64,000 nt of DNA from Pseudomaricurvus sp. HS19. GTDB taxonomy: Bacteria > Pseudomonadota > Gammaproteobacteria > Pseudomonadales > Cellvibrionaceae. The notes beneath the pieces were generated by a model. It was given only the letters and a program-made list of their open reading frames with translations, was not told the origin of the DNA and did not search any database. Numbering within the stretch: position 1 is the stretch's first letter; each line of letters starts with the position of its first letter. The stretch covers positions 62,001-126,000 of the forward strand of contig NZ_WVVW01000001.1 in assembly GCF_009857815.1 (NCBI RefSeq). The letters are read 5' to 3'. A program made the translations under genes and the position numbers. Positions 18,850 to 26,387 of the stretch are shown piece by piece.

Positions 18850-19941
18850 ATGACCCGAATAATGATGATCCTGCAGTTGCTGCTGGTGGTAGCCCTGGTG
18901 TTGACCATGGCGGGCCACAAGTGGCACTGGTGGGGTTTTGGTGTGCTGTCGACCGCTATGGCAGCGGAGCTGGTGGCCATTCTGCTGCTGGGGCTGACGT
19001 CATTGGGGTTGTTGCTCTGGATCGGTTATCGCAAGTTGCGCCGCCTGATCAGGCAGGGCCCCAGGCGCACAAGTGCGACCCAGGGTAGTGATCACGGCAG
19101 GGGCAGGGGGCGTCGCCGCCGGCGCAGCTCCCTGCCCGCCAACCCGACCCGGGTGCCGCAACTGGCGGTGATTGTGGGGGTGACCGTGTTGCTGATAGTG
19201 GTGGGGCTCTCCATGGTGGGGTCGGGGCTCGATAAACCGCTTATCCATGACGTGACCACCGACATTGAGGATGTGCCCCAGTATCGCGCCGCGTTGGTGG
19301 CCCGCTCGATCAGGGAAAACAGCCTGGAGTACGAAGGCGCAAAGATTGCCCGGTTGCAGGTCAGCCACTACCCGGATGTGGTACCACTGGTCACCACAGT
19401 GGATGTCAGCACTACCTATGCCACCGTTGAGGCGTTGGTGGCAGAAAGGGGGTGGGAGGTGCTGCGCAGCGATCCCGCCGCAGGCGAGCTGGAAGCGGTG
19501 GTGGAAACCGAGCTTATGGGGTTTCGTGACGATGTCATTATCCGGGTCAGGCCCGAGGTGATGGCTGAGGCTCCCGATAGGGCTGAAGCTCCCGATATGG
19601 CTGAGGCTCCCGGTATGGCTGAGGTTCCCGGTATGGCTGAAGCTCCCAATGAAGCTGCCGGTGAAGCTGCCGGTGAAGACAGCGCGGCTATTGCCGGGGC
19701 GGAAGCAGAGGTGGTCGCAGAAGCGGGTGCAGAAACCGTCGAGGATGCCGACGCGATTAAAATGGCCCCGCCGGAACCCCGTGCTGCAACTGGCAGCCGG
19801 GTGGATATGCGCTCGGTTTCACGGGTGGGCAATGGCGACCTGGGAGCCAATGCCGCACGCATCGAGGCGTTTATGGCGGACCTCTCCGCTGCGCTGGAGC
19901 CGCAACTGGTCTCGCGGCAGGAGGTGCCAGGGGGAGGTTGA
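18850..19941 (+). CDS. Membrane-anchored DUF1499 protein split by a low-complexity insert
   Basis: A 363-residue protein. Two N-terminal hydrophobic segments (about residues 5-21 and 35-58), a basic Arg-rich stretch (about 62-95) and a third hydrophobic segment (about 98-120) precede a DUF1499 domain. DUF1499 begins at IHDVTTDIEDVPQY (about 133) and runs to FRDDVIIRVRPE (about 236). Its usual last block, GSRVDMRSVSRVGNGDLGAN, appears only at about residue 315. Between them lie about 78 residues of Ala/Glu/Pro repeats coded by 18-bp and 12-bp DNA repeats. Function of DUF1499 is unknown. The insert position, between two adjacent conserved blocks, is unusual. Ribosome-binding site AGGAGG lies upstream. 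Confidence 0.85.
   Translation: MTRIMMILQLLLVVALVLTMAGHKWHWWGFGVLSTAMAAELVAILLLGLTSLGLLLWIGYRKLRRLIRQGPRRTSATQGSDHGRGRGRRRRRSSLPANPTRVPQLAVIVGVTVLLIVVGLSMVGSGLDKPLIHDVTTDIEDVPQYRAALVARSIRENSLEYEGAKIARLQVSHYPDVVPLVTTVDVSTTYATVEALVAERGWEVLRSDPAAGELEAVVETELMGFRDDVIIRVRPEVMAEAPDRAEAPDMAEAPGMAEVPGMAEAPNEAAGEAAGEDSAAIAGAEAEVVAEAGAETVEDADAIKMAPPEPRAATGSRVDMRSVSRVGNGDLGANAARIEAFMADLSAALEPQLVSRQEVPGGG
19561..19674 (+). repeat. 18-bp (x5) and 12-bp (x2) coding minisatellite
   Basis: Five tandem 18-bp units related to ATGGCTGAGGCTCCCGAT (19561-19650) are followed by two exact GAAGCTGCCGGT units (19651-19674). Both lengths are multiples of three, so the repeat can expand or contract in frame inside the DUF1499 gene. 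Confidence 0.95.
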
Positions 19942-20015
19942 CGGGCCTCTCGTTGCGCCCCCCTGTGGGGCCGTAAGTCATTGTTGTGGAATACTAAAAA
20001 AAGTCTATTTGCTTG

Positions 20016-20044
20016 TTGACAGGTGTGCCGGTGCTACTTAGAAT
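20016..20044 (+). promoter_or_regulatory. Strong sigma-70 promoter of the tRNA cluster
   Basis: A perfect TTGACA at 20016-20021 is followed after exactly 17 bases by TAGAAT at 20039-20044. The next bases, GCGCCCC, form a GC-rich discriminator as seen in promoters of stable RNA under stringent control. It lies about 47 bases before the first tRNA. Confidence 0.85.
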
Positions 20045-20090
20045 GCGCCCCACTTCTGACGGCCAAGTTACTTGGTGCAGGAGGTCCGGG

Positions 20091-20166
20091 GTCCCCTTCG
20101 TCTAGAGGCCTAGGACACCGCCCTTTCACGGCGGTAACAGGGGTTCGACTCCCCTAGGGGACGCCA
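20091..20166 (+). tRNA. tRNA-Glu (TTC), copy 1
   Basis: A 76-base cloverleaf with CCA encoded. The acceptor GTCCCCT pairs with AGGGGAC, the anticodon stem CCGCC/GGCGG holds CTTTCAC with anticodon TTC, and the T arm is CAGGGGTTCGACTCCCCTA. First of a duplicated Glu-Gly pair. Confidence 0.98.
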
Positions 20167-20171
20167 TTTTT

Positions 20172-20247
20172 GCGGGTATAGCTCAGCTGGTAGAGCGCGA
20201 CCTTGCCAAGGTCGAGGTCACGAGTTCGAACCTCGTTACCCGCTCCA
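20172..20247 (+). tRNA. tRNA-Gly (GCC), copy 1
   Basis: A 76-base cloverleaf with encoded CCA. The acceptor GCGGGTA pairs with TACCCGC, the D arm is GCTCAGCTGGTAGAGC, the anticodon stem CGACC/GGTCG holds TTGCCAA with anticodon GCC, and the T loop is GTTCGAAC. It starts 6 bases after the tRNA-Glu. Confidence 0.98.
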
Positions 20248-20255
20248 AATTACTT

Positions 20256-20288
20256 AAAGCCGTAGCTTTTTTGCTGCGGCTTTTCTTT
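20256..20288 (+). terminator. Rho-independent terminator after tRNA pair 1
   Basis: AAGCCGTAGC pairs with GCTGCGGCTT around a T-rich loop (TTTTT), followed by TTCTTT. Placement 8 bases after tRNA-Gly fits the end of the tRNA transcript. Confidence 0.8.
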
Positions 20289-20358
20289 CCTAGGAAAGAA
20301 AGTTGTATGATTCTCCCATGAGCCGTGATTGTTCATGAGAGGGGATCACCAAGTTTCT

Positions 20359-20434
20359 GTCCCCTTCGTCTAGAGGCCTAGGACACCGCCCTTTCACGGC
20401 GGTAACAGGGGTTCGACTCCCCTAGGGGACGCCA
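20359..20434 (+). tRNA. tRNA-Glu (TTC), copy 2
   Basis: Identical to the tRNA-Glu at 20091 in all 76 bases. It begins 268 bases after the first copy. No separate strong promoter is visible before it, so it may depend on read-through or an unrecognised promoter. Confidence 0.98.
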
Positions 20435-20439
20435 TTTTT

Positions 20440-20515
20440 GCGGGTATAGCTCAGCTGGTAGAGCGCGACCTTGCCAAGGTCGAGGTCACGAGTTCGAACC
20501 TCGTTACCCGCTCCA
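20440..20515 (+). tRNA. tRNA-Gly (GCC), copy 2
   Basis: Identical to the tRNA-Gly at 20172, with the same short spacer after tRNA-Glu, which shows that the Glu-Gly unit was duplicated as one block. Confidence 0.98.
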
Positions 20516-20520
20516 ATTTG

Positions 20521-20555
20521 AAGACCTGGTAGTTTCGGCTGCCGGGTCTTTTTGT
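20521..20555 (+). terminator. Rho-independent terminator after tRNA pair 2
   Basis: AGACCTGG pairs with CCGGGTCT with one mismatch around a loop and is followed by TTTTTGTTTTT. It differs in sequence from the terminator after pair 1. Confidence 0.8.
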
Positions 20556-20669
20556 TTTTCGCGAACACAAGCCCGAATTTGTTCTGTCTGCCCTGAGCTG
20601 ATTTCCGCCGGGGTGTATGGCGGCTATTCTCTGTAGTCAGCCCTGCCTGAACAGGGCTGGTCGCGGTGC

Positions 20670-21059
20670 CTAGTGCAGGCCCAGAATCGCAGCGCGCTCC
20701 TTCTCGTAATCAAATTCGGTGTTATCATCCCCGGCCGCAAACCGGCGTTCGTCCAGCTGCTGGAAGCGCTCGATCTCGTCATCCGGCATGTAGTGCAGGC
20801 ACTCGCCGCCAAACAGCCAGAACAGGTCGCGGGGCAGCTGGGGTGTCAGGGCCGGGTAGGCGGAGACGATACGGGTGATGGCCCATTGACCGCTGCTGCG
20901 GAACTCTTCGGACTGTGACTCGCTCTGAGCCAGCGTGGCCAGGGTGTCGATCAGGGCCTGGTCGTCCTCGCTGCGGTGCTCCTCCGGCAGTTGCTGGCTG
21001 GCAGCATCCAGCAGGCCCTGCAGCAGTAGCTGCTGAAATTGAAAAAATGTTTTGCTCAT
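20670..21059 (-). CDS. PA2817-like conserved hypothetical protein
   Basis: A 129-residue soluble acidic protein resembling the uncharacterised Pseudomonas PA2817 family, from memory of its conserved block PRDLFWLFGGECLHYMPDDEIERFQQLDE (residues about 78-106, given here only as key words LFWLFGGECLHYMPDDEI). No catalytic motif is obvious. ATG 21059 is chosen because AGGGGA lies just upstream; the frame extension to 21119 lacks such a site. It is divergent from yadG. In Pseudomonas the same family lies near homologues of the adjacent yadG/yadH and queF genes, which supports vertical inheritance. Function unknown. Confidence 0.75.
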   Translation of the reverse strand: MSKTFFQFQQLLLQGLLDAASQQLPEEHRSEDDQALIDTLATLAQSESQSEEFRSSGQWAITRIVSAYPALTPQLPRDLFWLFGGECLHYMPDDEIERFQQLDERRFAAGDDNTEFDYEKERAAILGLH

Positions 21060-21177
21060 GAGATCCCCTGCACGACGGTGGTGGGTGTGACGTTGCTGGC
21101 GGCATGGTAACGCAAACACCGCGGCGGGTGGATCCGGAAATGTACAGTTGGCCGTTAAGGCCGGGAAAGATACGACT

Positions 21178-22104
21178 ATGACGTTGGCACTCTCGATAAA
21201 ACAGCTGAAAAAAGTCTATGACAACGGCTTCGAAGCACTTAAGGGTATCGACCTGGAGGTGAAGGAAGGTGATTTCTTTGCCTTGCTGGGTCCCAATGGC
21301 GCCGGTAAGTCCACCACCATTGGCATCCTCTGCTCGCTGGTCACCAAGTCCTCCGGCTCGGTGAGCATCTTTGGCTGCGATATCGACTCCCAATTCAGCG
21401 AAGCCAAGAAGCTGCTGGGCATTGTGCCGCAGGAGTTCAATTTTTCACCCTTCGAAGCGGTGGAGAAGATTGTGGTCAACCAGGCGGGCTACTACGGTTT
21501 GCCCAAGGCGCTGGCCACAGAGCGCACCGAGAAGTACCTGAAAAAGCTGGGACTGTGGGACAAGCGTTCCACCCCGGCACGTATGCTCTCCGGCGGTATG
21601 AAGCGCCGCCTGATGATCGCCCGTGCGCTGGTGCACGAGCCGAAGCTGCTGATTCTTGATGAGCCCACCGCCGGTGTGGATATTGAGCTGCGTCGCTCCA
21701 TGTGGGAGATCCTCAAGGAGATGAACGCCCAGGGCACCACCATTATCCTCACTACTCACTACCTGGAAGAGGCCGAGAGCCTCTGCCGCCACATCGCGAT
21801 CATTGATCATGGTCGTATTGTGGAGAACACCAGCATCAAGGCGCTGCTGAAGACCCTCAACAAAGAGGTGTTTGTGCTGGACCTGCGGGAGACTCTGGCC
21901 AATGTGCCTGAAGTTCCCGGCTACCGGTTGCGCCTGGTGGATGAGCACACCCTGGAGGTGGAAGTGGAGAAGGGCAGGTCCCTGAATGAGGTGTTCGCCG
22001 GGCTCAGCCAGCAGGGCGTGCATGTGGTGAGCATGAGAAACAAGGCCAATCGCCTGGAAGAGCTGTTTGTATCGCGTATCAATGCGCAGGAGGAGTCAGC
22101 ATGA
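21178..22104 (+). CDS. yadG: ABC-2 type transporter ATP-binding protein YadG
   Basis: A 308-residue ATPase closely resembling E. coli YadG. Walker A is LLGPNGAGKSTTIGIL (residues about 36-51), the signature is LSGGMKRRLMIARAL, Walker B is LLILDEPTAGVDIELRRS and the switch His is in LTTHYLEEAE. The C-terminal third has the YadG ending SMRNKANRLEELFVS. It powers the permease encoded next, with which it overlaps by 4 bases (ATGA). The exported substrate is not known. ATG 21178 follows GGGAAAG; the longer frame from 21148 is unlikely. Confidence 0.95.
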   Translation: MTLALSIKQLKKVYDNGFEALKGIDLEVKEGDFFALLGPNGAGKSTTIGILCSLVTKSSGSVSIFGCDIDSQFSEAKKLLGIVPQEFNFSPFEAVEKIVVNQAGYYGLPKALATERTEKYLKKLGLWDKRSTPARMLSGGMKRRLMIARALVHEPKLLILDEPTAGVDIELRRSMWEILKEMNAQGTTIILTTHYLEEAESLCRHIAIIDHGRIVENTSIKALLKTLNKEVFVLDLRETLANVPEVPGYRLRLVDEHTLEVEVEKGRSLNEVFAGLSQQGVHVVSMRNKANRLEELFVSRINAQEESA

Positions 22105-22874
22105 ACCCAAGGGAACAGTGGATTTCATTCCTCACCATCCTGCGTCGGGAGATACACCGGTTTATGCGCATTTGGGTGCAGACCCTGGTGCCACCGGTGA
22201 TCACCATGGCGCTCTACTTTATTATCTTCGGCAGCCTGATTGGCTCACGTATTGGCACCATGTCCGGTTTCAGCTACATGGAGTTTGTAGTGCCCGGGCT
22301 GATCATGATGGCGGTGCTGACCAACTCCTACTCCAACGTGGTCTCCTCCTTCTACAGCGCCAAGTTCCAGCACAGTGTTGAAGAGCTGCTGGTATCGCCC
22401 ACGCCCAACTACATTATCCTGCTGGGCTATGTGCTGGGCGGCGTGGCCCGGGGCCTGGCGGTGGGTTTTATCGTCACCATGATCTCCATGCTGTTTACCC
22501 GCCTGCAGGTGCATCACATCGGTGTGACAGTGGCTATCGTGATCATGACCTCGGTACTGTTTTCGCTGATGGGTTTCGTCAATGCGGTGTACGCCAACTC
22601 GTTTGACGATATCTCCATTGTGCCCACGTTTGTGCTGACGCCATTGACCTATCTGGGGGGCGTTTTCTATTCCATCTCCATGCTGCCGGAGTTCTGGCAG
22701 GGAGTGTCGCAGCTGAACCCGATTCTCTACATGGTTAACGCCTTCCGCTACGGCATCCTGGGTGTGTCCGACATCCATATCGGCAATGCCTTTGCCGGTG
22801 TGGGGGTTTTTATCGTGGTGCTGTTCGCCTATTGCCTGCACCTGCTGCGCACCGGTAAGCGGCTGCGGGCTTGA
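22101..22874 (+). CDS. yadH: ABC-2 type transporter permease YadH
   Basis: A 257-residue permease with six membrane segments. Shared blocks with E. coli YadH include EIHRFMRIWVQTLVPPVIT, YFIIFGSLIGSRIG, FDDISIVPTFVLTPLTYLGG and FRYGILGVSDI. It forms the membrane channel of the YadGH exporter in the inner membrane. The start overlaps the yadG stop, and queF follows 37 bases later on the same strand, so the three may share a transcript. The transported compound is unknown. Confidence 0.95.
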   Translation: MNPREQWISFLTILRREIHRFMRIWVQTLVPPVITMALYFIIFGSLIGSRIGTMSGFSYMEFVVPGLIMMAVLTNSYSNVVSSFYSAKFQHSVEELLVSPTPNYIILLGYVLGGVARGLAVGFIVTMISMLFTRLQVHHIGVTVAIVIMTSVLFSLMGFVNAVYANSFDDISIVPTFVLTPLTYLGGVFYSISMLPEFWQGVSQLNPILYMVNAFRYGILGVSDIHIGNAFAGVGVFIVVLFAYCLHLLRTGKRLRA

Positions 22875-22911
22875 TGGCAATTTTTAATGTTTGAATGTAC
22901 GGGTGAGTGAG

Positions 22912-23742
22912 ATGAGTTCATCGGACCAGGATGCCAAGTCCCTGCTGCTGGGACAGCATACCGAGTACCCCTCGCAGTATGCGCCGCAGCTGCTGTTCCC
23001 CATTGCGCGGGAAGAGTCCCGGCGGGTGTTGGGTATTGATGCCGCAGCGCTGCCGTTCCGTGGCGTGGATGTGTGGACCGGCTATGAGGTCTCCTGGCTC
23101 AACCCCAAAGGCAAGCCGCAGGTGGCGGTGGTGGAGTTTGCCTTCCCGGCGGACAGCCCGTACATGGTGGAGTCCAAGTCGTTCAAGCTCTACCTCAACT
23201 CCCTCAACCAGGCCCGGCTGGCGGATACGGATGAGTTGTTGGCAACACTGATGGCTGACCTCGGTGCCGCAGCTGGTGCTGCCGTGCAGGCGCGCCTGCT
23301 GGGCATTGCCGACGCCGCCGTGGCGGAGTGCCCCGGCCTCTGCCTGGATGATGAAGACGTGACTATTGAGGCCTATGAGCCGCAGCCTCAATTGCTGTCA
23401 CTGGTGGCCGGGGAGGCGTTGGTTACCGAGACCCTCTACAGTGAACTTCTGAAAACCAACTGCCCGGTCACCGGCCAGCCGGATTGGGCCACGATCAGCG
23501 TCAGTTACAGCGGGCCCCGTATCGATCGCGCGGCGCTGCTCAGCTACATCATCTCCTTCCGCAATCACCAGGATTTTCACGAGCACTGTGTGGAGCGGAT
23601 GTTTACCGACATCCTGCAGCGCTGCCGGCCACAGAGCCTGACGGTGTTTGCGCGCTATACCCGTCGTGGCGGCTTGGATATCAATCCCTGTCGTACTACT
23701 GAGGCTGAGTGGCCGCAGATGCCACGCCTGTTGCGTCAGTAG
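22912..23742 (+). CDS. queF: NADPH-dependent 7-cyano-7-deazaguanine reductase QueF
   Basis: A 276-residue QueF of the long two-domain (E. coli) type. It reduces preQ0 to preQ1, a step of queuosine synthesis. The nucleophilic Cys is in TNCPVTGQPDW (about residue 189), the general acid region is NHQDFHEHCVERMF, and the N-terminal half has ESKSFKLYLNSLNQ, the QueF motif that binds NADPH. ATG 22912 fits the E. coli start; TTG 22891 would add seven residues. It is cytosolic. Other queuosine genes are not in the window. Confidence 0.95.
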   Translation: MSSSDQDAKSLLLGQHTEYPSQYAPQLLFPIAREESRRVLGIDAAALPFRGVDVWTGYEVSWLNPKGKPQVAVVEFAFPADSPYMVESKSFKLYLNSLNQARLADTDELLATLMADLGAAAGAAVQARLLGIADAAVAECPGLCLDDEDVTIEAYEPQPQLLSLVAGEALVTETLYSELLKTNCPVTGQPDWATISVSYSGPRIDRAALLSYIISFRNHQDFHEHCVERMFTDILQRCRPQSLTVFARYTRRGGLDINPCRTTEAEWPQMPRLLRQ

Positions 23743-23845
23743 TCGGGGTTTTAGGGCAGGGGAGAGCGCCTGCAGGGATGAGCGTGCGGAGTTTCGGTAG
23801 CAGGCGCTTGTTAAGAAGGTTTCGCTCGTGGGGCGAGCGCTGGGT

Positions 23846-25213
23846 TCAGCGCTTTTCCTTGAGGGCGCTCACTGCCTGGTGCAGCGCGGCAATGGCGCGG
23901 TCGCGGTCGTAGTTGCGTACTTTATCCAGGTCCAGGTGCATGGAGAAGCCTTCGAGGCTGTGCTCAAAGTAGCTCTGGTTCTTGCCCATATCCTTACGCA
24001 GTCCCACTACCGAGTAGACCTTGATGGGGTGACTGAAACCCTTCACGCTGATCTCGCCCTTGTCGCGGAACATAATGGTGTCGCGGCACAGGGACCAGGT
24101 TTCGTGGGAAACCAGGATCTCTTCCGGTGCGGCTGCAGACTCCAGGCGGCTGGCCAGATTCACGTGGGTACCCAGTGCCGTGTAGTCGAGGTGGTGGGTG
24201 GTACCGAAGGTACCCAGGGTGCAGTAGCCGGTGTTGATGCCCATGCGGATCTGCATGAGGCGCTTGATGCCTTGGCTGAGCCACATCTGCTGCAGCACTT
24301 TCATACGCTTGCGCATGGCGATGGCCATGGCCACGCAGCGGATGGAGTCGTGCTTGATGCCCTTACTGCCATGGTCACCAAAGATCACCATGATCCCGTC
24401 GCCCATAAACTTGTCGATGGTGCCGCCGAACTGCTCGACGATCTTGGACATCTCTTTCAGGTAGGTGTTGAGGATCTCGGTCAGGGTCTCGGCCTCCAGC
24501 TCCTCGGAGAGCTGGCTGAAGTCCTTGATGTCAGAGAAGAAGATGGTCAGTCTCTTGCGCTCGGTCTGCAGACTGCTGTCGCGGTTCTCGCTGATGGCCG
24601 CCCAAACCTGTGGGCTGATGTAGCGGGAGAGGCGGTGGGTGCGCACCTTCAGCAGGCTCTTTTCGTCTTCCATCGTCTGCAGCTGGCTTTTCAGCGAGCG
24701 AATCTGGCTGAAGGTAAATATGGCCGAAGCGCAGAAGTAGGTGGAGATACCAATCAGGCTGGCGAGGCTGACGTTCAGCTGGGTGGTAAAGGCCCAGGCT
24801 GGCTGGTGGATCAGCAGCCCCAGCAATATGCCCCCTATCAACGAAAACGAGTGTTCCGCCCACTGCCTTCCACCGCCATGCAGCAAGGCGTTGAACTGGA
24901 TCATGGTGACAAACAGGATGGTGGGCAGCAGGCTGAAGTTGCACAGCGCCAGCACCAGGCCGATCAATGCCGCATCGGTGCAGCCCAGCAGGCGGGTGAC
25001 TATTTCGTGTCGGCTGGCTTTGGCCCAGCCAATCATCATGTGGGCAAAGGGGATATAAATAAGACAGAGAGCAATGGCGCCTGTCAGCAGGGGGTTGAGG
25101 TCGTTCAGCGTCAGCTGTGACGCCAGCGTGCCCGCTGCCGCAAAACAGATCAGGGCTCTGAAAAAGTGCTGTGCTCTGAGAGCGTCAAATTGTCCTGCCG
25201 GGGTGTCCGTCAT
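23846..25213 (-). CDS. MASE2-type membrane adenylate cyclase (class III)
   Basis: About 455 residues. The N-terminal 180 residues contain six hydrophobic segments of the MASE2 kind. A coiled linker (about 185-225) leads to a class III cyclase domain: FFSDIKDFSQLSEELE supplies one metal-binding Asp, TIDKFMGDGIMVIFGD the second, and LDYTALGTHVNLASRLE the transition-state Asn and Arg. The overall plan matches Pseudomonas CyaB, which makes cAMP. Substrate-specifying residues look like adenylate rather than guanylate cyclase, but this needs alignment. AGGA lies 10 bases before ATG 25213; ATG 25222 and 25291 are alternatives. cAMP may link membrane signals to Vfr/CRP-type control. Confidence 0.88.
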   Translation of the reverse strand: MTDTPAGQFDALRAQHFFRALICFAAAGTLASQLTLNDLNPLLTGAIALCLIYIPFAHMMIGWAKASRHEIVTRLLGCTDAALIGLVLALCNFSLLPTILFVTMIQFNALLHGGGRQWAEHSFSLIGGILLGLLIHQPAWAFTTQLNVSLASLIGISTYFCASAIFTFSQIRSLKSQLQTMEDEKSLLKVRTHRLSRYISPQVWAAISENRDSSLQTERKRLTIFFSDIKDFSQLSEELEAETLTEILNTYLKEMSKIVEQFGGTIDKFMGDGIMVIFGDHGSKGIKHDSIRCVAMAIAMRKRMKVLQQMWLSQGIKRLMQIRMGINTGYCTLGTFGTTHHLDYTALGTHVNLASRLESAAAPEEILVSHETWSLCRDTIMFRDKGEISVKGFSHPIKVYSVVGLRKDMGKNQSYFEHSLEGFSMHLDLDKVRNYDRDRAIAALHQAVSALKEKR

Positions 25214-25594
25214 ACGTTGCATGTCCTGTTCTTGATGCAGGACTAATACCTTCTGTTGGTCAGGAGTGATTGGGCGCAAGAGAGGTGGCATACCACGGGC
25301 GCAGCGGATCTACCTGTCTCATGATTTCGATCCCACGATTCCGTTCCCGCCTCGTCCCTTTGGCCCGGAAACCGGAATACTGCCTGCCTATTGCCGCCAG
25401 ACGCGCATGATAGTAGGGGTTTTACCCGGTTTTGTCTAACGCTACAGGCCCGTTTTGAGGCCCGCCGCAGGCCATGGGCAGGGACGGGTGCTGTCATCAG
25501 GTTTATCCATCGTAACCCCGATGACGGGCGCCTGCTACTGGAGCCCGGCAGGGGCGATGGTTACAATGTCGCCTCTTCAGGCTGGAGTGACCCC
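25214..25594. other. Intergenic region without a recognised gene
   Basis: This 381-base divergent region between the cyclase and the nitroreductase holds upstream extensions of both reading frames, but no ribosome-binding sites that support them. I see no clear promoter, repeat or RNA. Confidence 0.5.
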
Positions 25595-26158
25595 ATGGAT
25601 GCAATTGAAGCCCTTACCAACCGAGTCTCCTGTGGCAAATTAACCGGCCCTGCGCCGGATTCGCAGCAGCGAGACAGCCTCTACCGCGCAGCCCTGCGTG
25701 CGGCGGACCACGGCAACCTGCAGCCATGGCGATTCCTGGAGGTGGAGGGGCAGGGGCTCGACGCATTGGGCGCCCTGTACGAAGCTGCAGCCCTGCAAGA
25801 CAACCCCGGGTTGCCCGACGCCCAGCGTGAACGCTACCGCGCCATGCCCGGTCGTGCCCCGCTGGTGCTGGTGGCCATCGTCCGCTACAGCGACCACCCC
25901 AAAGTCCCGCGCTGGGAGCAGCTGGTCGCCACCGGCGCCGCTGTACAAAATATCGTCAATGCCTCTTTCGCCCTCGGCATAGGCGCCTACTGGCGCACTG
26001 GCGCCCTGACCGACCACGCTGTAGTGCGCGCAGGCCTCGGCATCCAGGAAAACGAGTCCATCATTGGCTTTGTCTACCTTGGTACCTGCGATGCCCCCAT
26101 GAAGCCCGTGCCGGCAGCGCCCACGGCGGAATTTTTTCAGGCGTGGCCAGCGAAATAG
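25595..26158 (+). CDS. YdjA-like nitroreductase
   Basis: A 187-residue FMN-dependent nitroreductase of the small YdjA type. Diagnostic blocks are RAADHGNLQPWRFLEVEG (E. coli YdjA has RAPDHKSMQPWHF), HKVPRWEQ-like HPKVPRWEQLV, YWRTGALTDHAVVR and IIGFVYLGT. The enzyme reduces nitro compounds or quinones with NAD(P)H; the natural substrate is unknown. ATG 25595 has GGAG 7 bases upstream and matches the YdjA start, while the frame continues uselessly to 25391. The gene ends about 90 bases before tRNA-Ser. Confidence 0.9.
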   Translation: MDAIEALTNRVSCGKLTGPAPDSQQRDSLYRAALRAADHGNLQPWRFLEVEGQGLDALGALYEAAALQDNPGLPDAQRERYRAMPGRAPLVLVAIVRYSDHPKVPRWEQLVATGAAVQNIVNASFALGIGAYWRTGALTDHAVVRAGLGIQENESIIGFVYLGTCDAPMKPVPAAPTAEFFQAWPAK

Positions 26159-26251
26159 CATTGTCTTTCCCGAAGGGTTTGTGTAAAGTACCGCCTCCCT
26201 CGAAAGAGGGCATCGCTAACCTCCCGATAGATAAGGAGTTTTAGCGAATCC

Positions 26252-26339
26252 GGAGAGGTGTCCGAGTGGTCGAAGGAGCACGCCTGGAAAGTGTGTATAC
26301 GGCAACGTATCGGGGGTTCGAATCCCCCCCTCTCCGCCA
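26252..26339 (+). tRNA. tRNA-Ser (GGA)
   Basis: An 88-base class II tRNA with encoded CCA. The acceptor GGAGAGG pairs with CCTCTCC, anticodon GGA lies in CTGGAAA, and a long variable arm (GTATACGGCAACGTATC) precedes the T arm GGGGGTTCGAATCCCCC. The downstream side carries a tandem repeat array and accessory genes. Confidence 0.98.
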
Positions 26340-26346
26340 CACGCAA

Positions 26347-26387
26347 TAAAAAAGGGCCTACCCCACAAGGGTAGGCCCTTTTTTATT
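26347..26387 (+). terminator. Rho-independent terminator of tRNA-Ser
   Basis: AAAAAAGGGCCTACCC pairs with GGGTAGGCCCTTTTTT around CACAA. The stem is perfect and T-rich at the end. Its 3-prime arm is the start of the 176-bp repeat unit that follows. Confidence 0.93.

Noticed and set aside
23828-25120. 430-codon + strand frame opposite the adenylate cyclase
   Set aside because: Antisense shadow; the minus-strand protein has complete cyclase motifs.
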